Shown one piece after another: positions 52,101 through 54,398 of a DNA stretch of 64,000 nt. The notes under the pieces are model-generated. The model was not told where the DNA came from. It did no database searches and worked only from the letters and a program-made list of their open reading frames with translations. A program made the position numbers and the translations under genes. The stretch's first letter is position 1; each line of letters begins with the position of its first letter. This stretch comes from Margaritifera margaritifera (lineage: Eukaryota > Mollusca > Bivalvia > Unionida > Margaritiferidae): the NCBI GenBank assembly GCA_029931535.1, contig JAQPZY010001405.1, positions 1,821,001 through 1,885,000 of the forward strand, read 5' to 3'.

Positions 52101-53853
52101 ATGCAATTTGCAGTTGGGCCCGACTTATAAGTGAATACATACGGTAATTTATCCAACAAATGGATTAACTGGACACTTTTCATATGCATGGTTTACATAA
52201 ATACAAGAGAATAACAGTTCTTGTAATAAAGAATAAAGAGAAAACAAAAGTATATTTCCTTACTAATGTAACGTAAATAATTACATTTTTAAAACTAATA
52301 TCACTATTATTATCATTATCAATTTCCAGCTGATTTGTGATGAATATTAAATAATGACTATCATTTTACTGTCCATTAAATACACAGAATTACATACTGT
52401 CTATACTCACGTATAAGCAGTGTCCAACTGCAAACAACATAGACCCTGATCTGCCATCGCATAATGCGCCAGCAGATCAGGGTCTATGTTGTTGTTTCTA
52501 CTGATTAGTCCTTACAAGCTGCATAGATACAGATCTGCCGGCACATTGTGCAACGGCAGATCTGGGTCTATGCAGTTTGCAGTTGGCATTGGATTATATG
52601 CGAGTATAAATGGTATATGTTTTTTTTCCTAGTCGGCAGAAAGAATGAGATTGATATGGTCTTGGGATGGATTGAGACTGCTAGGCTGAGACACATTCCG
52701 GCGCCAAATGAAACAAGTTCTTTTCCCCAACTGAGAAAAAAACACAAATGTGGTTTTATATTTATTACATAACCCTCTTTTATACTTTACATACTTTTTC
52801 TTCATCAGTTCAGTTTGAAAGAATAAAAAGCAAATTTGGATGAATAAATACACAAAACTGCATACGTGTTTTGTTTGGAGGCAACAGAAAGAACAAGTTT
52901 GACATGGCATAGGGATATATCGAGGCAGTCAGGCTGAGACGTATTCGTAAGTCATATAAAACGTGTTCTTTCCCCTGACTGGGAACAAAACACAAATGCA
53001 GTTTTGTATTTATTACACACACCCTCTTTTACACTTTCGAAATATGTTTAGCTTTAATGTATTCACAAGATTGGAAACAAATTGGGATTTATAAAAGTTC
53101 AATTTAATGCAACTAAAAATAACTATGCGTGGACGTCAAAGACGACGTTTAAGTAGTTCAAATCTGGGTGTGTGATACAGAAATATAGACTAAACTTACA
53201 ATGTAAAAGTTGGACATGATTTTGTGGCTGTTTTGGGATATCACATTCATGAGTTTTAAAGCACTATACTACTGAATGGGAAATTTATTTTACAAAAGCG
53301 ACCCAAAAATGTATACAAATTTAAAATGAAACTTGACAGCAGTTGTGAGTTCACGTTATGATTTTATTTGTAAATAAAAGAAATGCTAATCAACATCCTC
53401 TCCAATTTTTAATTTTCAAGAATAATTTCAGAACATTTGGAGTAAAATAAAAGGCAATGTGCATATTCTTAAGATTTTCATTAGAAATGTAAGAAAAACA
53501 GAAGTTAGAATCCTGCAGCATTGCTGCATATTCCTACACTTTTCCTTGTTATATTTAACTCCTCTCCCAGCAGAAATATCTCCACTCACAAGTTCTGCCT
53601 GAAGACAGGATAAAAATTCTAAAACCTTAGTACACATCTACTGAGTACCCCAACCACATCCCACAGTTTAAAATCTCTATCTTGAATGGTGTAGGAGTTG
53701 TGCAACATTAAGTATACACATACAGACACATGCAAACACATACAGTAACACATAATTACCGCTTTTTCTCAGAGAAGTATGTAGAGAAACATACCTTGGT
53801 GCATATCTCAAATAGGTGTCAAGTAGTTTATGCAAACTCTCATCAAATACTAC
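2773..53853 (-). CDS. ASCC2: ASCC2 homologue, 15 recognised coding exons (5' end missing)
   Basis: ASCC2 is a subunit of the ASC-1 complex (with ASCC3 helicase, ASCC1 and TRIP4). It works in alkylation-damage repair and, as the counterpart of yeast Cue3/Rqt3, in splitting collided ribosomes; its CUE domain binds K63-linked ubiquitin. Seen here: 15 minus-strand segments with GT/AG borders whose phases agree at every junction and sum to 2037 nt (679 codons with stop). Collinear similarity to vertebrate ASCC2 is clear throughout: FGEILYENFLFDMPK, NVFTQQP, VELDSLI, LPDLGEGFI, DEFDIF, YEDEYDDTYD and the basic tail. The N-terminal ASCC3-binding region begins before the window: about 100 residues corresponding to the human start are not found between 53.85 and 64 kb. 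Introns range from 0.38 to 15.2 kb and are packed with repeats. Identity is very secure; the one weak junction is the donor at 15772. Confidence 0.95.
3034..3990 (-). other. ASCC2: ASCC2 intron n-o
   Basis: 957 bp of intronic sequence. Apart from an A-run near 3307-3320 I see no repeat, RNA or mobile element in it. Confidence 0.7.
3991..4069 (-). CDS. ASCC2: ASCC2 exon n (RPFTVPRVL)
   Basis: 79 nt, too short to show as an ORF. Acceptor TTATTTTTCAG, donor TATGAG|GTAATT, ending in phase 0. PFTVPRVLGGPVQTGQ aligns with human RPFTIPQVL directly after the DELISR motif, and this exon restores the frame between its neighbours. Confidence 0.88.
4453..4662 (-). CDS. ASCC2: ASCC2 exon m (YEDEYDDTYD acidic motif)
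   Basis: 210 nt, acceptor TTGTGCAG, donor CGAAG|GTGTGT. The second half, LYEDEYDDTYDTNNVGADDA then DSADELTTRR, is one of the most diagnostic ASCC2 signatures (human YEDEYDDTYDGNQVGANDAD). The first half (KVSLDDQGGLSNIKAKISEA) is less conserved. Confidence 0.96.
4728..4874 (-). mobile_element. tRNA-derived SINE fragment
   Basis: On the minus strand the head reads ggagctatagtggatcatta, followed by a B-box-like GGTTTGAATCC, then a body ending in cactttactcc. It is clearly the same family as the copy at 36672-36843. It lies in the ASCC2 intron and is more diverged than the other copy. Confidence 0.72.
4999..6760. mobile_element. 1.76-kb TA-flanked DNA transposon, apparently non-coding (copy 1)
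   Basis: The left end CCGCAATCACGGTAAGTCTT is the inverse of the right end GACTTACCGTGATTACGG, with TA on both sides (4997-4998, 6761-6762). TA duplication suggests a Tc1/mariner-like mechanism. Subterminal copies of 'gtcccaagactta' are repeated in both orientations. No long ORF is present, so it is probably non-autonomous. A second copy in the opposite orientation is at 37917-39815; shared interior words include 'ggccagttaattg'. Confidence 0.85.
6763..7500 (-). other. Intronic sequence without recognised features
   Basis: Intron of ASCC2. Only homopolymer T runs and AT-rich unique sequence are visible. Confidence 0.6.
7507..7605. repeat. 21-bp tandem repeat, about 5 copies
   Basis: The unit tctgtatttgcaaggtagag (plus one g) repeats about five times with a few changes. 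The period is a multiple of three, so it makes a short repetitive ORF (KVEVCIC) that has no other sign of being coding. Confidence 0.9.
7716..7815. mobile_element. Double-hairpin MITE, half copy (copy 1)
   Basis: It begins with TA|CCATCTATACTTGCTTACAA and contains one hairpin (agaccctgatct ... agatcagggtct) around an imperfect cgcataatgcg core, then stops. It is one of at least eight family members in the window. Confidence 0.8.
7816..9173 (-). other. Intronic sequence; TTCATT-rich stretch
   Basis: Intron of ASCC2. Around 8345-8450 there is loose repetition of 'attcattcattta/ggaacatt'. No gene, RNA or mobile element was recognised. Confidence 0.6.
9174..9296 (-). CDS. ASCC2: ASCC2 exon l (RRNVFDYDEFDIFHRDDVSL)
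   Basis: 123 nt, acceptor ATCTTGTATTTATAG, donor AAGAA|GTGAGT. Encoded ERRNVFDYDEFDIFHRDDV and IRKGKK match the human RHNVFQNDEFDVFSRDSVDLSR segment and HKGK, the stretch after the CUE domain. The Arg codon is split with exon k. Confidence 0.95.
9528..9835. repeat. 45-bp tandem repeat plus a larger duplicated block
   Basis: The unit starting ttgcattttgtctttgggag and ending aattatatattc (45 bp) repeats three times. Then a block that also contains 'ctgaatgtcaccttttactt' is duplicated once. It lies about 230 bp upstream (gene sense) of exon l's acceptor. Confidence 0.88.
10360..10463 (-). CDS. ASCC2: ASCC2 exon k (end of CUE domain, CLEEYNYDVEKVIHELLED)
   Basis: 104 nt, acceptor TATCTGGACAG, donor CCAG|GTAAGA. 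LCLEEYNYDVEKVIHELLED completes the three-helix CUE fold; the di-leucine of the last helix is conserved with human (INNILEERL region), as expected for ubiquitin binding. It is followed by LPSLLDIERTLPR, as in human TLSQLDRNLDR. Confidence 0.96.
10800..10975. repeat. (TA)n / TATATTCTC microsatellite
   Basis: Alternating TA interrupted by repeated ttctc. It flanks the pogo-type element; the same composition continues on its other side at 12098-12245. Confidence 0.95.
10976..12097. mobile_element. Non-autonomous pogo/Tigger-type DNA transposon (1.12 kb)
   Basis: Termini CAGTGAAACACCGCTATAAC and GTTATAGCGGGGTTTAACTG are inverted repeats flanked by TA (10974-10975, 12098-12099), inside a TA microsatellite. 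The subterminal phrase gaattcggatataacgcg recurs. The interior contains a 56-bp tandem duplication (about 11703-11815). No transposase ORF was seen. A longer relative is at 54399-56344. Confidence 0.88.
12098..12245. repeat. (TA)n microsatellite, second half
   Basis: Continuation of the TA/ttctc microsatellite that the pogo-type element split. The 68-residue Ile/Tyr-rich ORF here is not coding. Confidence 0.93.
12370..12875. repeat. ~125-bp tandem repeat rich in TGACCTTTGACC
   Basis: About four diverged units, each with 'tgacctttgacc', then 'aatcgataggcttctt', 'ccaagtgcaaaccatccaca' and 'aagtttggtaac'. This resembles a repeat type common in marine mollusc genomes (from memory, not searched). 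Perfect nuclear-receptor DR1 words occur at 12517-12528 and 12648-12659. Confidence 0.85.
12890..13345. repeat. ~120-bp tandem repeat, 4 copies
   Basis: The phrase 'ttggtaacagacagatggac' with minor changes recurs near 12905, 13019, 13137 and 13260. Each is followed by 'aacatcataacataatgatg' and 'cagtggaagataaaag'. The His/Tyr-rich minus-strand ORFs here arise from the repeat. Confidence 0.9.
13741..13845 (-). CDS. ASCC2: ASCC2 exon j (start of CUE domain, VELDSLITSVKDILPDLGEGFI)
   Basis: 105 nt (35 codons), phase 0 at both ends; acceptor ATTTAAG, donor GAA|GTAAGC. It contains VTGVELDSLITSVKDILP and DLGEGFIE, nearly identical to the first part of the human CUE domain, including the Leu-Pro and GEGF positions of helix 1 and the loop that contacts ubiquitin. 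Confidence 0.95.
13846..14650 (-). other. ASCC2: ASCC2 intron i-j
   Basis: 805 bp of AT-rich intron; nothing recognised beyond a short G-rich run near 14396-14408. Confidence 0.65.
14651..14897 (-). CDS. ASCC2: ASCC2 exon i (low-complexity linker before CUE)
   Basis: 247 nt, acceptor CGTCGCAG, donor TAT|GTGAGC, ending in phase 0. It starts DKTRIQYIQDSVNIAFATYG, matching human DETRTAYILQAVESAWE. It then passes into a Gly/Ser/Ala-rich linker (GGASGGSGGGATAGGGDMGG) that the human protein replaces with a different disordered stretch. Confidence 0.92.
14898..15772 (-). other. ASCC2: ASCC2 intron h-i
   Basis: 875 bp of AT-rich intron with no recognised element. The 85-residue plus-strand ORF at 15426-15683 has no recognisable homology and lies inside the intron. 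Confidence 0.6.
15773..15835 (-). CDS. ASCC2: ASCC2 exon h (FVADYESVYPFQDDADILTQ)
   Basis: Acceptor TTTGTTTCAG is strong. Encoded RFVADYESVYPFQDDADILT aligns well with human RFLRDYDALFPVAEDISLL. The 3' border is the weakest call in the gene: only CAAGT|GTCCTG gives the phase needed by the next exon, and it is a poor donor. Other GT sites nearby (15774, 15769) would break the frame. A cDNA would fix it. Confidence 0.82.
15861..16078. mobile_element. Double-hairpin MITE, full copy (copy 2)
   Basis: Flanked by TA on the left. The outer ends CCATATACACTTGCTTACAA and cttataagtgaatatatatg are inverted. Inside are two back-to-back hairpins: agaccctgatctgcc ... gcagatcagggtct and acccagatctgcc ... 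ggtagatcttggtct. Confidence 0.88.
16550..16684. repeat. 135-bp inverted repeat (foldback)
   Basis: The left arm starts ctacattttttgagtagata and the right arm ends tatctactcaaaaaatgtag. The pairing continues through 'atttcac..gtgaagtgg', giving arms of about 60 bp and a short loop. No TA-flanked TIR element of known type was recognised. Confidence 0.9.
17579..17656. repeat. (GA)n microsatellite
   Basis: About 38 uninterrupted GA dinucleotides followed by a short GAA run, inside ASCC2 intron g-h. Confidence 0.97.
17753..17792. repeat. Perfect 17-bp stem, 6-nt loop hairpin
   Basis: The stem tgatattgccactgtgg pairs perfectly with ccacagtggcaatatca across the loop cattaa. It is isolated in the intron, with no T-run or TIR beside it. 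Confidence 0.9.
17793..19297 (-). other. ASCC2: Rest of ASCC2 intron g-h
   Basis: AT-rich intron with no recognised element or gene. Confidence 0.6.
19298..19363 (-). CDS. ASCC2: ASCC2 exon g (DNMEHCVEGFLGTMSSILNERR)
   Basis: 66 nt, acceptor TTTTTATAG and donor AGAAG|GTATGA. It encodes MEHCVEGFLGTMSSILNERR, matching human FIEEFLQIFSSLLQEKR. It follows the largest intron (15.2 kb), whose 3' part is a 72-bp minisatellite ending only about 120 bp from this acceptor. Confidence 0.92.
19486..20000. repeat. 72-bp minisatellite, 7 copies
   Basis: The unit runs caatagtttgtccatgtgag, then aaaggcatgtgagatatgcc, then tgttaaacatgattgcactc, then actgatattata. Seven copies differ by only a few bases. As 72 is divisible by three, the minus strand is open for 182 codons, repeating IISVSAIMFNRHISHAFFTW. 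There is no sign that it is a protein. Confidence 0.95.
20001..22215 (-). other. ASCC2: ASCC2 intron f-g, segment without genes
   Basis: AT-rich intron. The only notable item is a short tandem run of 'cataatgaccaaaa/cataatgaccat' at about 21088-21140. No exon or RNA was recognised. Confidence 0.6.
22224..22945. repeat. ~370-bp tandem duplication, each copy with an X-box palindrome
   Basis: Both copies start tttgcacaggatttatccat and share several hundred bases, e.g. 'cagcatacaggggatgaaat' and 'agcctagaatgtgtacaaat'. Each holds GTTGCCATGGCAAC, at 22380-22393 and 22749-22762. The ORFs here reflect the duplication and are not recognised. Confidence 0.92.
23301..23357. repeat. (AT)n microsatellite
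   Basis: About 28 AT dinucleotides; generates a spurious Tyr-Ile ORF. Confidence 0.97.
23660..23750. repeat. (TC)n(TA)n compound microsatellite
   Basis: About 17 TC units switch directly to about 27 TA units. Confidence 0.97.
23760..27005 (-). other. ASCC2: ASCC2 intron f-g, segment without genes
   Basis: AT-rich intron. A 35-nt exon-like segment at 24563-24597 and a 142-codon ORF at 26459-26887 were examined and rejected. A G-rich run lies at 25617-25640. Confidence 0.6.
27265..27380. repeat. DIRS copy 1 internal complementary region (ICR)
   Basis: The first part, taatgtgatcaggtaaatat through ttctcagaaaaac, complements the low-coordinate terminus. The second part, gaatacattacccgatcaca through ttaacattagg, complements the high-coordinate terminus. 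Such a fused end-to-end segment is the DIRS hallmark used to circularise the cDNA. Confidence 0.85.
27770..28714 (-). pseudogene. DIRS copy 1 tyrosine recombinase remnant
   Basis: The 155-codon frame 28247-28714 holds the N-terminal core-binding domain (STFKVYEEKWCFFTDWC, IPQLANFFLFLFEKK, TIKSYRSMIS). Frame 28000-28218 carries LIALASACRMCELHTLS, with the box I Arg-x-x-Glu. Further on, HEIQAISTSLAF occupies the box II position, where His-x-x-Arg is expected, so a catalytic Arg appears to be lost. Several frameshifts and stops separate these parts. Confidence 0.82.
28947..29407 (-). pseudogene. DIRS copy 1 RNase H remnant
   Basis: Two overlapping frames carry the domain in pieces: MALLAQWCPDSCGLDHPDYD, then KALHINLYDIKAIFHAFHTW and REHIQGKTV. 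The HINLxExKAI-like core, typical of DIRS RNase H, has Asp in place of the usual Glu (YDIKAI). Frameshifted. Confidence 0.75.
29420..30060 (-). pseudogene. DIRS copy 1 reverse transcriptase remnant
   Basis: Frame 29585-29815 reads QFCALPLSMNLSPWAFTKKM then MWMVAYLDNILQKHLV, the palm region of a DIRS RT. The catalytic Y-x-D-D box is YLDN (29624-29635), so the second Asp is lost. Frameshifts lie on both sides. Confidence 0.8.
30070..31000 (-). pseudogene. DIRS copy 1 gag-like and 5' region
   Basis: Frame 30070-30387 starts HHQGLYQRRDDRQQKDSRSI and ends FLANDWVIQVIS, matching the gag/RT boundary of copies 2 and 3 (ENEWVIQVVS in copy 2). The part above 30.4 kb is not alignable by eye. Confidence 0.55.
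31077..31106. repeat. (AT)n run inside the DIRS copy 1 terminal repeat
   Basis: About 15 AT units at the place where the other copies have 'tctatatgttatatagacag'; probably an expansion of that segment. Confidence 0.85.
31790..33280. repeat. ~145-bp monomer satellite arranged as ~300-bp dimers
   Basis: The phrase 'gaaatataggtcacagtgacc' recurs about every 145 bp (near 31826, 31970, 32113, 32256, 32421, 32560, 32704, 32852, 33017, 33160). Following words alternate between type A ('gtactaacagagatgcat') and type B ('gatgcatcccctcaccaagt'), giving about five dimers. Confidence 0.9.
33530..33650. mobile_element. Double-hairpin MITE, partial copy (copy 3)
   Basis: Contains gcagtttgttaggagtaatc, then one complete hairpin (ccctgatctgccagc ... 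ggcagatccgggtct) and the outer phrase 'ggtggacccaactt'. The other hairpin is eroded. Confidence 0.75.
33651..34564 (-). other. ASCC2: ASCC2 intron f-g, exon-proximal part
   Basis: No element assigned. At 34301-34327 'cagtgaaacctgtctattaa' looks like a DNA-transposon end, but no matching partner was found. Confidence 0.55.
34565..34672 (-). CDS. ASCC2: ASCC2 exon f (AKRSLLKTFREIIIYCCLEPI)
   Basis: 108 nt with acceptor TTAATTACAG and donor AAAAG|GTTTGC. Encoded SLLKTFREIIIYCCLEPI aligns with the human KKLMEIFHIILNQICLLPIL helix. The split Arg codon is completed by the first base of the next exon across the 15.2-kb intron. Confidence 0.93.
34673..35775 (-). other. ASCC2: ASCC2 intron e-f, part without features
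   Basis: AT-rich intron; nothing recognised. Confidence 0.6.
35776..35989. mobile_element. Double-hairpin MITE, full copy (copy 4)
   Basis: TA flanks both ends (35774-35775, 35990-35991). The outer ends are CCATATATACTC and its inverse GTATAAACGG. Both hairpins are nearly perfect: agacccagatctgccagcgc ... gcagatctgggtct and gatcctgatctgctggcgca ... cggcagatcagggtct. This is one of the two best copies for defining the family. Confidence 0.92.
36672..36843 (-). mobile_element. tRNA-derived SINE
   Basis: The minus-strand head aggatctgtggtggctcagt, then ggttagagtgcc, has an A-box-like TGGCTCAGTGGTTAGAG. A B-box-like GCTTTGAATCC follows at the usual distance. The body carries 'ctttgggcaaggcactttac' and the tail 'gatgcgctgtaaaacaccaa'. 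Same family as 4728-4874. Confidence 0.82.
36857..37108. repeat. 41-bp minisatellite, 6 copies
   Basis: The unit ttacgacatgcaggagtgtg continues catcaggcctattctacact plus c. Starts are spaced exactly 41 bp apart from 36860. As 41 is not a multiple of three, all three plus frames are open and read the same peptide words; these ORFs are artefacts. It begins immediately beside the SINE head and ends about 150 bp from exon e. Confidence 0.95.
37260..37331 (-). CDS. ASCC2: ASCC2 exon e (LSSFYDFALPEVVSSLKKR)
   Basis: 72 nt between acceptor CAATTTCAG and donor AGAG|GTTAGT, phase 2 in and out. It encodes LSSFYDFALPEVVSSLKKRS, which aligns with human LASFYEAAIPEMESAIKKRR. In genomic order, the 41-bp minisatellite lies just downstream and the 34-bp minisatellite just upstream of it. 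Confidence 0.94.
37342..37916. repeat. 34-bp minisatellite, about 17 copies (left part)
   Basis: The unit is taagaaaatgctaattaatg followed by ttgcatactgtgaa. The array is broken at 37916 by a TA-flanked transposon and resumes at 39818. It begins right next to exon e's acceptor. Confidence 0.95.
37917..39815. mobile_element. 1.9-kb TA-flanked DNA transposon (copy 2), inserted in the 34-bp array
   Basis: The left end CCATAATAACAGTAAGTCTT is the inverse of the right end GACTTACCGTCGTTATGG, with TA at 37915-37916 and 39816-39817. The interior matches copy 1 (4999-6760) in the opposite orientation. No long ORF. The array unit aaaatgcTA|attaatg is interrupted exactly at its TA. Confidence 0.9.
39818..39995. 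repeat. 34-bp minisatellite, about 5 copies (right part)
   Basis: Continuation of the array at 37342-37916, with more divergent units ('aagaaaatgctaattactgt'). Confidence 0.9.
40175..40441. mobile_element. MITE with CACTCCCTC termini
   Basis: The left end CACTCCCTCACAATAGGGTC pairs with the right end ccattataacgagggagtg. Between them are 'cataaggtgagtatggtcat'-like words shared with 53939-54122. An internal 'attataatgagggag' at about 40338 suggests an extra nested terminus. Confidence 0.8.
41305..41415. repeat. DIRS copy 2 internal complementary region
   Basis: gtaatgtgatcaggtaagta then ttcttggagaaac complements the low-coordinate end. Then cctttgaatacattccctga and ttacattaacattagg complement the high-coordinate end. 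Confidence 0.85.
41590..42732 (-). pseudogene. DIRS copy 2 tyrosine recombinase remnant (inner set)
   Basis: Fragments in order: HPSPDRLLLHACFLSGEPCR-type linker, CWVFRDWCNVNN in the core-binding domain, MACRLSKFHALSVNPNYLQF over box I, and MNISAHEAISASLAF at box II, where His-x-x-Arg is expected. The box II Arg is missing and the frames are interrupted many times. Confidence 0.78.
42612..43136 (-). pseudogene. DIRS copy 2 RNase H end and RNase H-YR linker (inner set)
   Basis: The 174-codon frame runs from IHDRLNGLVDSLLRRGQIPS through ILVPKI and ends in LHPSPDRLLLHACFLSGEPC, collinear with 46036-46356 of the outer set. Confidence 0.75.
43156..43790 (-). pseudogene. DIRS copy 2 RT (palm deleted) joined to RNase H (inner set)
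   Basis: The 210-codon frame starts with MENEWVIQVVSEG, passes through KLNFPEFYSRLFLGQGQRKS (RT N-terminal region), and then jumps to HVLVKFLIIQ and VVAYLLRRGSAGGGG in the RNase H region. The RT palm with Y-x-D-D is absent. A 21-C run (43208-43228) gives the glycine stretch. Confidence 0.78.
44300..45800 (-). pseudogene. DIRS copy 2 gag-like region
   Basis: Frame 44336-44683 holds FSFQAAVEEIYRFLPISECL, LPVTSQ and DDQPSFCQFPQSAKGKEISD. This is similar in style to DIRS gag segments before the RT, with short acidic and Pro-rich stretches. The part above 44.7 kb has no recognisable domain; it includes a 'ggctggctgg'-rich stretch at 44930-45180. Confidence 0.5.
45880..46756 (-). pseudogene. DIRS copy 2 RNase H and start of YR (outer set)
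   Basis: MALFAQWRPFSRHLDHKIMI, then HINILEMKAIINAFYFWE with NQVFGKVVLIMSDNSVVSRT (RNase H Glu and Asp positions present), then MIDLFATRWNHKLPTFVSPV and VDALSIIWDGF. A YR-homologous fragment follows down to about 45880 and stops there, next to the inner set's gag region. Confidence 0.8.
46867..47640 (-). pseudogene. DIRS copy 2 reverse transcriptase (outer set), YFDD retained
   Basis: Frame 46867-47166 begins MVFTKIINCVVCLLRSTSSA and contains AAYFDDIKKKHMVSLSLVKD. The catalytic YFDD (47083-47094) is intact, followed by LLTNWDKSDLI and HFVCLGMEFLTNLNLVCLPQ. The upstream RT part (to about 47640) is broken by stops. Directly above it lies the terminal repeat, so the usual gag ORF is missing from this set. 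Confidence 0.82.
48448..48677 (-). CDS. ASCC2: ASCC2 exon d (VFNSILEKCG...DIVFYLSDI)
   Basis: 230 nt, phase 0 to phase 2; acceptor CTTCAG|GTT, donor AG|GTTAGT. Residues include VFNSILEKCGI, SPQKL and ADYQDIVFYLSDIG, collinear with human VFSNILQHCGL, TPQKL and KDIVLYLCD. It belongs to the helical N-terminal scaffold. The composite DIRS element sits in the downstream intron. Confidence 0.95.
48678..49490 (-). other. ASCC2: ASCC2 intron c-d, lower part
   Basis: AT-rich intron with no recognised gene or element. Confidence 0.6.
49490..50010. repeat. ~500-bp imperfect foldback
   Basis: gagtaataaacaagacatac (49549-49568) is the exact inverse of gtatgtcttgtttattactc (49930-49949). Outward, 'catttttccaagataattt' pairs with 'aaattaaagtggaaaaatg'. 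Inward, 'ttagtagtctctacga' pairs with 'ttcatagagactaac'. Ends are approximate and no TIR type is recognised. Confidence 0.78.
50518..50715 (-). CDS. ASCC2: ASCC2 exon c (FGEILYENFLFDMPK, best-conserved block)
   Basis: 198 nt, phase 0 at both ends (66 codons). Acceptor TTACAG|GAA, donor CAG|GTGAAA. This is the most conserved N-terminal block of the family: SVFGEILYENFLFDMPKL, then NVFTQQPKYNDDLEQT and TILQ. A double-hairpin MITE starts only 43 bp upstream of the acceptor. Confidence 0.97.
50759..50970. mobile_element. Double-hairpin MITE, full copy (copy 5)
   Basis: TA at both borders (50757-50758, 50971-50972). The outer ends CCGTATATACTTGCGTATAA and GTGCGTATATATGG are inverted. Two hairpins: acccagatctgcgcataatg ... 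gcagatctgggtct and ccctgatctgctggtacatt ... gcagatcagggtct. It lies 43 bp upstream of exon c. Confidence 0.92.
51471..51582 (-). CDS. ASCC2: ASCC2 exon b (LRIATHKESK)
   Basis: 112 nt, with acceptor TTTTGTCAG and donor AAA|GTTAGT. The first base completes the Arg codon of exon a and the exon ends in phase 0. The end, MTCLRIATHKESK, matches the human LRMSTHKESK segment; the first half (SYDVIKILPEQCRDRH) is less conserved, as it is between other animals. Confidence 0.93.
51717..52144. mobile_element. Double-hairpin MITE (copy 6), split by a SINE
   Basis: The left part is 51717-51806 (CCATATATACTCGCTTGTAA ... atatcaggatcta). The right part is about 52022-52144 (acttgttctcctgattagtc ... second hairpin ... 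acttataagtgaatacatac then GG). The 215 bp between them are SINE sequence. Confidence 0.88.
51807..52021 (+). mobile_element. tRNA-derived SINE of a second family
   Basis: The head ggccaagtggtctaaggcac resembles a tRNA-Leu/Ser 5' end with its A box. A B-box-like GGGTTTGAGTCTC follows about 60 bp later, then a conserved-looking body (cttcccgtgggtcggtggtt, ccatggtcttctgccacc) and the tail 'ggcattaagcccacaaaaca'. It is unrelated to the SINE at 36672-36843. Confidence 0.82.
52397..52613. mobile_element. Double-hairpin MITE, full copy (copy 7)
   Basis: Left end ctgtctatactcacgtataa, right end tatgcgagtataaatgg followed by TA. Hairpins: agaccctgatctgccatcgc ... gcagatcagggtct and acagatctgccggcacattg ... 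ggcagatctgggtct. Confidence 0.9.
52625..53040. repeat. ~245-bp direct duplication
   Basis: Two copies share 'ggcagaaagaatgagattga/ggcaacagaaagaacaagtt', 'gcaggctgagacacattc', 'acaagttcttttcccc', 'aaaacacaaatgtggtttta' and 'accctcttttatactt', about 245 bp apart and roughly 75-80% alike. The ORFs on both strands here are not recognised proteins. Confidence 0.82.
53795..53853 (-). CDS. ASCC2: ASCC2 exon a (first recognised; FDESLHKLLDTYLRYAPR)
   Basis: 59 nt, starts in phase 0 after a TTTACACAG acceptor and ends two bases into an Arg codon before a GTATGT donor. It encodes VVFDESLHKLLDTYLRYAPR, matching the human segment around residue 110. It continues a helical region of the N-terminal ASCC3-binding part. 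A small TIR element begins about 85 bp upstream in the intron. Confidence 0.93.
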
Positions 53854-53938
53854 CTGTGTAAATAAAAAGATAGGTACATAATTATGAGGTTCAGGGAAAA
53901 TTAAATGAAGCTTATAAATCAAATGTATGAAATTAGAG

Positions 53939-54122
53939 CACTCCCTCATTATAATGCTCTTCTTTAGAGCCATGGAGTTTATTGCCTTATAGTAAGACCA
54001 CAATATAATGCAAGACATTATACATATACTTTCACTACTACATAATGAAATGGGATCCATGACCATACTCACCTTATAACAGGAATGGTGTTATAATGAA
54101 GGGTCTTATAGTGAGGGAGTGC
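53939..54122. mobile_element. MITE with CACTCCCTC termini (copy 2)
   Basis: CACTCCCTCATTATAATGCT pairs with the end ttatagtgagggagtgc. It shares 'gaaatgggatccatgaccat' with the diverged partial copy at 54200-54304, which ends 'ttatagtgagggagagc'. It lies close upstream of exon a. Confidence 0.82.
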
Positions 54123-54199
54123 TGTATAAATGAAATTTTACTCCTTTATATGTCATTTGTTATGCAGGTTTGCATATACGTGAGTATATACGGTAATAC

Positions 54200-54304
54200 A
54201 TATAACTCCAATTATAGTGAATATTGAAATGGGATCCATGACCATACCTACCTTATAACAGGAATGGTGTTATAATGAAGGGCATTATAGTGAGGGAGAG
54301 CTGT
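54200..54304. mobile_element. CACTCCCTC-type MITE, partial copy
   Basis: Contains 'gaaatgggatccatgaccat', 'accttataacaggaatggtg' and the terminus 'attatagtgagggagagc', as in the neighbour at 53939-54122; the left end is missing. Confidence 0.75.
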
Positions 54305-54398
54305 ATTAGGTAAATATAGACAGTGTTTGATATAACTGAAGAACATAGCTGTCTTACACATTTTTCCTTAGGTGAAATTATATATATATATATATATA

